This document shows, one piece after another, positions 57,471-64,000 of a stretch of 64,000 nt of DNA. Under the pieces are notes generated by a model that searched no databases, had not been told where the DNA came from, and saw nothing but the letters and a program-made list of their open reading frames with translations. Origin of the DNA: Neolentinus lepideus HHB14362 ss-1 (taxonomy: Eukaryota > Basidiomycota > Agaricomycetes > Gloeophyllales > Gloeophyllaceae); contig KV425553.1 in the NCBI GenBank assembly GCA_001632425.1, forward strand, positions 533,648 through 597,647. Reading direction: 5' to 3'. The translations under genes and the position numbers were made by a program. Within the stretch, counting starts at the first letter, position 1; every line of letters starts with the position of its first letter.

Positions 57471-58110
57471 TCGGTATCCAGACGTCCGGAATGAAAACCA
57501 GACACAGCGGACAATGACCAGCGAGATGGTGGCAACGATGAAGTGACACAGGGCCGGGGTGGCGCAAAGAGAACCCGGAGACTCGGTGGCTCCTGGTGTA
57601 TTTGCAGTCTGTCTATCGCTCACCTCATGTACCGAGAACTCACGCACGCTACATGCTTCCCATCCCATCGATATCACCAATAAAAGCCTGGCATACAAGT
57701 CTCGCATGGGTCGACTATGTTTGGCCTAGTTGATTAATCAAGTGCTTCTTAATCACTGTATGTGCCGCGTATATCCTCCGGGGACCGAGCATCGTCATCA
57801 CATCCTTTTTCCCGCACGTCCGCCACCCAGGACTTGTGACCTTCTGCAGTACGTAACGTATGCTTGACGATGGCCAGTATTCGCTGCGGGTACTCGGAGA
57901 GGTTACGCAACTGTCAAGCGGGTACAGATCCTTTCGTATTTCACATTCATTTCGAAAGCTACAATGCAACAAATATCATCGTGTATGTTGTAACATTACG
58001 AGATTACTGCTACGCTAATGGCACAGTTATCCTAGGTATTCGGCCTTTGTCGGCATCAGACGAGACGCAACACAAATCCACCAAATTATTGAAAATGTCA
58101 CAAAGACTGC
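57471..58110. other. Intergenic, sirtuin promoter and transporter 3' end
   Basis: No gene supported. Confidence 0.5.
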
Positions 58111-59724
58111 TTATGCTCGCTTCTGTACCACATCCACGACTTGAAGGCCCAGGGTACAGACGATAGCAATGAGCGGCGATACGAGGTACTGCGTACAGAA
58201 CGTTCAGCGCTCGACAAACAACAATCCCGCAGCTCACTCACGGAGATCGTCAACATGCCAGCCACAGGTCCCTGATCCACGTTCATCAACTCCGCGAGGT
58301 TCATTAGCAGCATCGCCGGCGGTCCGCAAGGCACGAGAATGAGCAAGAACCTAGGTATATGCACACATTTAGTATTCACATGTAACATTTAGTTATGCAA
58401 GGTACGTACCATACGAGCGGTTCGCTGGTATACCACCCCCGGCCAGCGGTAAAGAGCACGAAGGACAGGGAGACTACAGGCATCAAAACGTATCGGACGG
58501 AGAGGACGAACAAGGTGGATCCCACGCCTGGACCAGCGGACTGAACTGTAGCGAGCTGCGCGCCAAGAACAAACATCTGCAGAACGACGCTATACACCCG
58601 TTCATCAGTGGTTTACTTTTCCCGTTTGCTTGCATGGAGCTTACAAGAGGTCGCCGAGGTTGCTGACAGCATCGGTGAGCGTATTGTGGAAGATGCCATC
58701 CTTGGAGAGGAACGCTTGGTGCAAAGGGGGAATAATCTGTGCAAGGCCTCAGATTCGTGGCTAGCGAAATCAGCCAAGGATACGTACGCCAACAATTAGA
58801 GCGACAATACCACCGACCAGCGGAGGATTGAGGAACGAGGATATTTTCTTGGCTAACTTCGAGGCAACTTTTACGGCTTGGCTCAGTCCCGAGGGCAATC
58901 TGGAATGCAGATCCATATTCGGCACGTTCTCTAGTCGGTGCAGGGGCTCAGTATAATTGTCTTCTCCGTAATCACCATCGTAATCGTGTAGCAAGCCGAC
59001 ATGCTCTCTGTCCTGCACAGTGTAGGCGGAAGGTCTCCTCCAAGGTCTTAGATCCTCTGGATCGTCATCGTCCCCGTCCTTCTTGTCTGTGTCCATCTTG
59101 AAGAGCATAGGTCCGAGCCCGAAGGTGACCATCTGCTGACTGAAACGGCCTATCAGACAAACAAAGGGCAAAAGAGACCTCGAGCATGGCTTACATGATC
59201 GAATTCAAGAGAACAATACTTTTTGCTCTGCTCAGAGTCTCGCTCGTCGATTCTCCCTCTTTGCTCAAAGCCTTTAGAACGCCGGTGCTGTCCAGACTCT
59301 GCAAGAGTAGGAGTGGGAGCGCGTTCGCGTTTGACCTGCCTGAAGCAATTATCGTCCATGCGGGCATTTTGAAAGCAGCCTGTTTCTCGCATCAGCGACT
59401 ACTAGCATCGACACAGAAGGAATGTCACGGTACCATTCCTGCCCAGCCTAATAAATGCGCTACCAGAGAGCTGAGCACGCCCCACACAGGCATAATCCAC
59501 AGGGTCGATAGCTCCTTCACCGTCAGATTTGGGCCCACCTGGACTACAATGAGACATGGCAGGAAGAGCAGCGAGGACACGTTGGATATCTGCTTGACCG
59601 CCGGCCTGTCTAGCAAATGGTACCGACTCGTCAGATATCCGGCAAACGCGGTGAGCAGGACTGATACCGAGCCCTGGAACGCGCCCAGCAGCGTCACGGC
59701 GAAGTTTGAGCCAGAGTCGGACAT
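58111..59724 (-). CDS. Auxin-efflux-carrier-like membrane transporter
   Basis: Membrane transport protein of the Mem_trans (auxin efflux carrier/PIN-like) family, 428 residues. Exons: 59724-59434, 59379-59195, 59139-58788, 58736-58645, 58589-58410, 58350-58242, 58188-58111, all GT-AG. The N-terminal half has membrane segments such as AVTLLGAFQGSVSVLLTAFAG and SSLLFLPCLIVVQVG. A very acidic cytosolic loop (DTDKKDGDDDDPEDL) separates it from the C-terminal segments (NPPLVGGIVALIVG, VLPMVVSLSFVLF type, PCGPPAMLLMNLAEL). Fungal members reside in the plasma membrane or ER; substrates are mostly unknown. No plant-hormone role should be inferred. Confidence 0.9.
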
Positions 59725-60421
59725 GACGGGGAGTGCGAGGAAAGAGGATGGGGAGAGGACTCGCTATACCCCGATCATGTCTATTCTTGGCTGCGCTATT
59801 CGACGTCATACACCTCTCATTTCCCGGCAGTTGCCATATATATAAACAGGCACACCTCGTATCGGGTCATTAGCATGGCACTGAAACTGTTCAGAACCCA
59901 TTCGAGTGGCGATGGGCGCTATAACACGGATTAGTTCCCTTGCAAATGGGTCCAACTGGGTGGAAGCTGGAGGCTACTATTACCAAAGTATCTGCAAAGA
60001 CAAGTGATATACAACGGTATACACCGCATAAAATGGAAAATTATGCACCCGGCGTATTGCTAGCAAATTGTGGGAATACGCCCGGAATATATTGACAATA
60101 TCCTCCCAATACCCCTGGATGGTAATGTCGGGGTATTGGAACATTTTTCTATCAATATCCCCGGAATACACCGTAGAATACCCCCACAATATGCTCACAT
60201 TCCCCCCAGGCCTGGAGCGTCTGCTGGTGCGCTCCTCGTTCTTGCTCGGATTCTCATCTTTCCAATTCGGCAATCATGATTCTAAATGCTTCATAGCCAC
60301 CTTCGATATTAGATACATATTCTCTAATAGCTCAAAACATAGTCATGTACTCGTAGCAGACCATTGGATTGAATCCTGCCCTCCTATCCATCCTTACATC
60401 GTGAGCAGCACATTCTCAAGA
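59725..60421. other. Intergenic with inverted repeats
   Basis: Holds the AT/GGGG palindromic patch described at 60106-60139. This is the 5' side of the transporter (-) and of the coiled-coil gene (+). Confidence 0.5.
60106..60139. repeat. Perfect 10-bp inverted repeat (hairpin)
   Basis: ccaataccc c at 60106-60115 pairs with ggggtattgg at 60130-60139 around a 14-base loop. Related words (gaatac, caatatcc, ccggaata) recur in both orientations from 60072 to 60200, so the whole patch is rich in short inverted repeats. Confidence 0.75.
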
Positions 60422-62102
60422 ATGCCAGCAGATCAGACTGTTTCATCGATGGGGGATTCCGGTAAAACTTCAGCCAAAGGAGCCACCGGCAGGGCAATGA
60501 TCGCCAAGATGAGTGACTTAGAAGATAATCTTGCAGATGCCGAAAAGACTATTCAGATATTGGAGAAGCAGCTCGACAAGACCCAGAAGGAAGTAAAGCG
60601 CCAGAAAGACAGGATTGAGAACCTCAAAGAAGCCAACGATGGACTAGAAAACAGGACGCAGGACCTGGAGACTCGTATAAGAGAGCTGGAAGATCGATTC
60701 GGAGAGAAGCCCGGGGAGAGCTCTGAGAATGACGAGTTGGACGGTGTGGAGCAGTCTCAGGAGCGCCTCGAGCGCCTCGAGAGGAGCGTATTGGCAATGA
60801 AAGACCCAAACTTAAGGGTAAGTCAGTCTGGGACTTGGACAAAACTTATACAGACGTACTTACTGTCCACAGCAATTGATTCGCACTGTTTTCCAGTTGC
60901 GCATGGGTGTCGGCCGCTTGACGCCAGATGTACTTCCAGCTTGGCCGGAGAATGAGGCGGAATGGCCTATCGACAAGGCTACAAATACGCGATTGGTGCG
61001 TTTCAAGTGGGAGGAGCCTCCGACCGAAAATGCGAATTGGGCTGGAATACAAGACATAGTTGAATATATTCGGACTAAAGGGGGAGCGCGCGCACCTTCA
61101 GCCATTCCGGCATTACGGGACATCACTGATGATGATCTAGAGTCAAAAGTCGTTCAAAAAGTCAAAGATCTGGCGAAAAACTTGAGGGGTGCGAAGAAGA
61201 AGGAGTCAACTAACGAACCATCTTCCACTCCTGATGGTGATGTTGACGGAGCCAATGGTGCGGCACCAGTGACAGTAGTAGCACAAAAGTCGGCACTCCC
61301 AAAGAATTGGAAGGCACAGCGACAGAGCCGGCAAAAAGGGGTAAGTAAATTTGGACTTCCTGGTGTAACAAGACTTAAATGCTGTGCAGAAACTCGATGT
61401 TAGGATCCGTAAGCGGGAAAAGCTTCCAGAGGGCTCAGAGTACCTACTTCCAAAGTACGATGCTGCGTTTACTTCAACATTGATGTCCGATGATGAAGAT
61501 GAGCTCGACGTACATGGTGGCAAGACTGGCAGGTTTATTTCGCGCTGTCCGGCGTGGAGATCGGAAACGGTGAGCCATCCATAAGAATGAAACAGTCAAA
61601 TGATTCTTATTTACCTGCCTAGATGCGAAACTTACTCGATACCGTTGACCAAGTTGCCGATCCGAAACCTGCCACTAAGTATACACCTCGCGTATCAGGC
61701 CCTGTTAAAGAAGAACCGCCGCCAATCGCCACAACCTTGAAGAATCGAGCCCGAAGATGGATGGTATCACCGGAGTGGCTCCAGAGAGACGGTAATAAGG
61801 AATTTGATATTCCATCTCGTATTGCTGAGAGCGGCAGAGCATGGGGTGATGCAGAAGATCCAGAGACACTTGAGGAGAAGAAGAGAAAACTCAAAGAGGA
61901 AAAGGACGAGATCAAGCAGAAGAAAGCATGTGTTGGTGGGTCAGACGCCATGGACAAGAGCAAGAGCAAGGGCCCAGGGAAGGGGAAGGGGAAAGCGCTG
62001 CAACAAGTCGAGACTACAGCAGATGAAGATAGTGATGCCATGATAGATCCTCGGTTGCGTAGGGGTACTGCGACATCTGATACTGATGCGGAGGCATGGT
62101 AG
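60422..62102 (+). CDS. Coiled-coil protein next to Tnp2-type transposon
   Basis: Predicted 507-residue protein. Exons: 60422-60817, 60873-61340, 61390-61569, 61623-62102, GT-AG, open throughout. Residues about 28-100 form a strong coiled coil with heptads (LEDNLADAEKTIQILEKQL). A middle region with RMGVGRLTPDVLPAWP and NWAGIQDIVEYIR follows, then a basic segment (LPKNWKAQRQSRQKG) and an acidic/Lys-rich C-terminus (KGPGKGKGK). Genes of this layout stand beside Tnp2/KDZ-type transposon genes in agaricomycetes (recalled, not checked), so it may be an accessory gene of the element whose transposase-like gene faces it at 62189. Function unknown; DNA or protein binding is possible. Confidence 0.75.
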
Positions 62103-62188
62103 GATGTGTTGGAATGCGTGGGTGTTTATGCCGACAATTCAAAGTCTTCTTCATCGAATTCATCTGGTTCCGCGCCTTCCTATGATTC

Positions 62189-64000
62189 TCATGAGTAACA
62201 GAAATAGCTCAGCATGAGAATAGAAATCCGAACGTGGTCAAATGAGATGGATACCCATAGTGGTGACTGGATCTGCTTCGAGAAAATCGGTATAAGCGCT
62301 ACAGGAGTGTCTATTCTGTCGACGGGGATGACTTCATATTCTGCGAACTTGTCAGCATACGAGACGTGAATCCCGAGAGTGGACGCATAAAGATCCCAAG
62401 GGAAGCTCGGTATCTTGTCATCAGATAATAGCTGTTGTACTACCGCGCATATATGCGGGGGCTTGCCAGTGACTTGCACAGCAAGTAGCCATGCGATCTG
62501 GACAGGAATTCGGGAAGTGCCATCCGAGGAAGTGATGAACGCAAACTTATCTGTTTTGGATCATTTGGCAGAGGTGCAGCCATATCTGATACTGTCCTTG
62601 CGCACGAAGGGGAGAGACTTGGCCACCTGCGAAGCAAAGAAAGTAATTCCCGGTGCCAGTGACATGTCGTCAACAAGTGTGATATCAGACCAGATGTGAC
62701 GACAGTACTCCAGCAGAAGGCCATACAGATTACAACTGCTATCACAGCTGCGTAGATCAAGGAACTTGGTCTTTTGGAGCGGCTTGCGGGGGAGTTGGAT
62801 ATTCTGGACAGTGCTTTCACTTCGTGCAATCGCTATTTGTGTCATCATGGAACCACAGGAACGAGCCTCTGCAAGAATGTAGTGATCGAGGAGACGGCGC
62901 TCGAGCTCATGAGCAGAATTGGGCAGTGAGATAAGAAGCTCATAGAGTAACTGTGTTTGAACCCAGTTCCGCATGAGGGTGAGCTCCAAGCGCCCACCAT
63001 CATGCCCATTGTGATTAACCTTCTCGAACATGCCATTGAGCCTCTCGAAAGCAAAGAGCCACCAGCCGTAGACTGGCCCAAATAGCTTGACCATTTCGAG
63101 CAAGTGCATGGAAAGATGGTGGTTGATCATAAGAGGTACACCAAGCTGTAATTGGTGCCGACAGTATTGAACAAGAAAATCTTGTGCTAACCGAGCTTGC
63201 GACATTGAAATTGTACGTGAAGCGAAAATACGGACCGCTGCACAGAGTTTGAGTACCGCAGAGTAAAGTGATCTACGGTTGCGTGAATGTGTAGGTTTGC
63301 GCCTTATGTTTGATGGTAATGGCGGCTCGGTATCTGGAATTTTGTCAGAGCTATCTTTCCATGACCACCAGAGTAGAACTGGTGTAATATGGAGGAGCCG
63401 GCGCCATTCATCTGCCTTCTTCAGTGACTGATTTTCACCGAGCTGCGAAGCAAGGAAATTAATCAGACAGATGATGCTAGATTCCTGCAGAGTTTACGTG
63501 CATTCTTTGGTAACCGCGTAACGTGACTCGGCCATTGGACCGAGTTCACTAGATCTTCGAAGCGCTGCTTTGATGAATCTGTACCGCCTGCTCCAGTGAA
63601 CATGTAACCAGCGAAGAGGACTTGTGTGAATAGATGCGCGATAATACCTAGCTGCTATATCAGTATCATTTCAATGCAGCAACCAATAGGGCACGCACCG
63701 AGAAACACATTGTGCATAAAATCAAGAGCGCATTTCTGAGATGGTAGCCATCCCGGTAACAGGTTCTTGATGCACCACCTAATGCCGTAGTCATTCAGGA
63801 TTTGTTCTTGCCTCCTCGGCTGAGCATCTTTCGAAAGGAAACTCTGCCGTAGAAGCTCAAAGTTGTTTTTGGCCACAAAGTCTGGGAAGACATGAGAAAC
63901 GTGTATTAGATGAGCAAGTGAGAGGCTTACTGTCCCTGTCATAACCCGTTGGCTTATTTATATCCACGCTCGTAACCTGACACCAGGGGCACGGGTGCAT
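62189..64000 (-). pseudogene. Tnp2-like (CACTA-type) transposon gene, interrupted, 5' end outside window
   Basis: Read leftward from beyond 64000. Visible parts: CPWCQVTSVDINKP at the right edge; LLPGWLPSQKCALDFMHNVFLG joined by an intron to IIAHLFTQVLFAGYMFTGAGG; then PKN joined through a GC-AG intron (gcacgt...cgcag, about 63434-63489) to LGENQSLKKADEWRRLL; INHHLSMHLLEMVKLFGPVYGWWLFAFERLNGM; ASQVAKSLPFVRKDSIRYGCTS. These are the conserved C-terminal blocks of Tnp2-family and related transposon proteins. A TGA at 62561-62563 lies in frame, and the same frame continues family-like sequence (FAFITSSDGTSRIPVQIAWL) to a stop at 62189-62191. The stop makes this copy probably non-functional. Confidence 0.75.

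Noticed and set aside
1..64000. CRISPR array, operon, riboswitch or ribosomal RNA
   Set aside because: None seen; gene structure is eukaryotic with spliceosomal introns.

Overview
The window reads as nuclear DNA of a filamentous basidiomycete, most likely a wood-decay agaricomycete. The reasons are short introns (mostly 45-65 bases) with CTAAY-like branch sites in almost every gene, multi-exon genes packed on both strands, and the gene families present: laccases, a class I hydrophobin relic, a GH3 beta-xylosidase, an alcohol-oxidase-type GMC flavoenzyme, F-box proteins and a Tnp2-type transposon. Species and chromosome cannot be told from the sequence. All exon joins below were inferred by eye from GT-AG or GC-AG borders, frame continuity and family motifs.

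Layout. 0-10 kb: the 3' half of a laccase (+), an aquaporin (-), a DUF1295 membrane protein (-) divergent from a PAF-acetylhydrolase-like gene (+), then a complete 22-exon laccase (-). 10-13.6 kb: little coding, with mobile-element debris including a PIF1-type helicase tail. 13.6-17 kb: two head-to-tail RAE1/GLE2 mRNA-export genes, then a tRNA-Arg with an intron and a MITE-like element. 18-25.3 kb: a small putative mitochondrial protein, a trypsin-fold protease pseudogene between two diverged direct repeats, and an intronless 545-residue orphan. 25.7-31.5 kb: an HSL-type esterase, an F-box-like gene and a secreted GH3 beta-xylosidase. 32-41 kb: a 16-exon GMC oxidase, a hydrophobin pseudogene, a Ser/Pro-rich protein and a beta-lactamase-like serine hydrolase. 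41-48 kb: a Yck-type casein kinase 1 (-) and F-box-like genes or remnants. 48.7-50.7 kb: a damaged multi-pass membrane protein gene. 52-60 kb: a Git1-like glycerophosphoinositol/phosphate transporter, SEM1/DSS1, an Hst3/Hst4-like sirtuin and an auxin-efflux-carrier-like transporter. 60-64 kb: an intact coiled-coil gene of transposon-neighbour type beside a Tnp2-like gene with an in-frame stop, running off the window.

Functional themes. The secreted laccases and GH3 xylosidase, with the GMC oxidase, fit breakdown of lignocellulose. RAE1, SEM1, the sirtuin and casein kinase 1 are housekeeping. There is no operon-like organisation; neighbouring genes mostly look functionally unrelated. The transposon-rich stretches (10-13.6, 17-23, 60-64 kb) hold most of the decayed genes.
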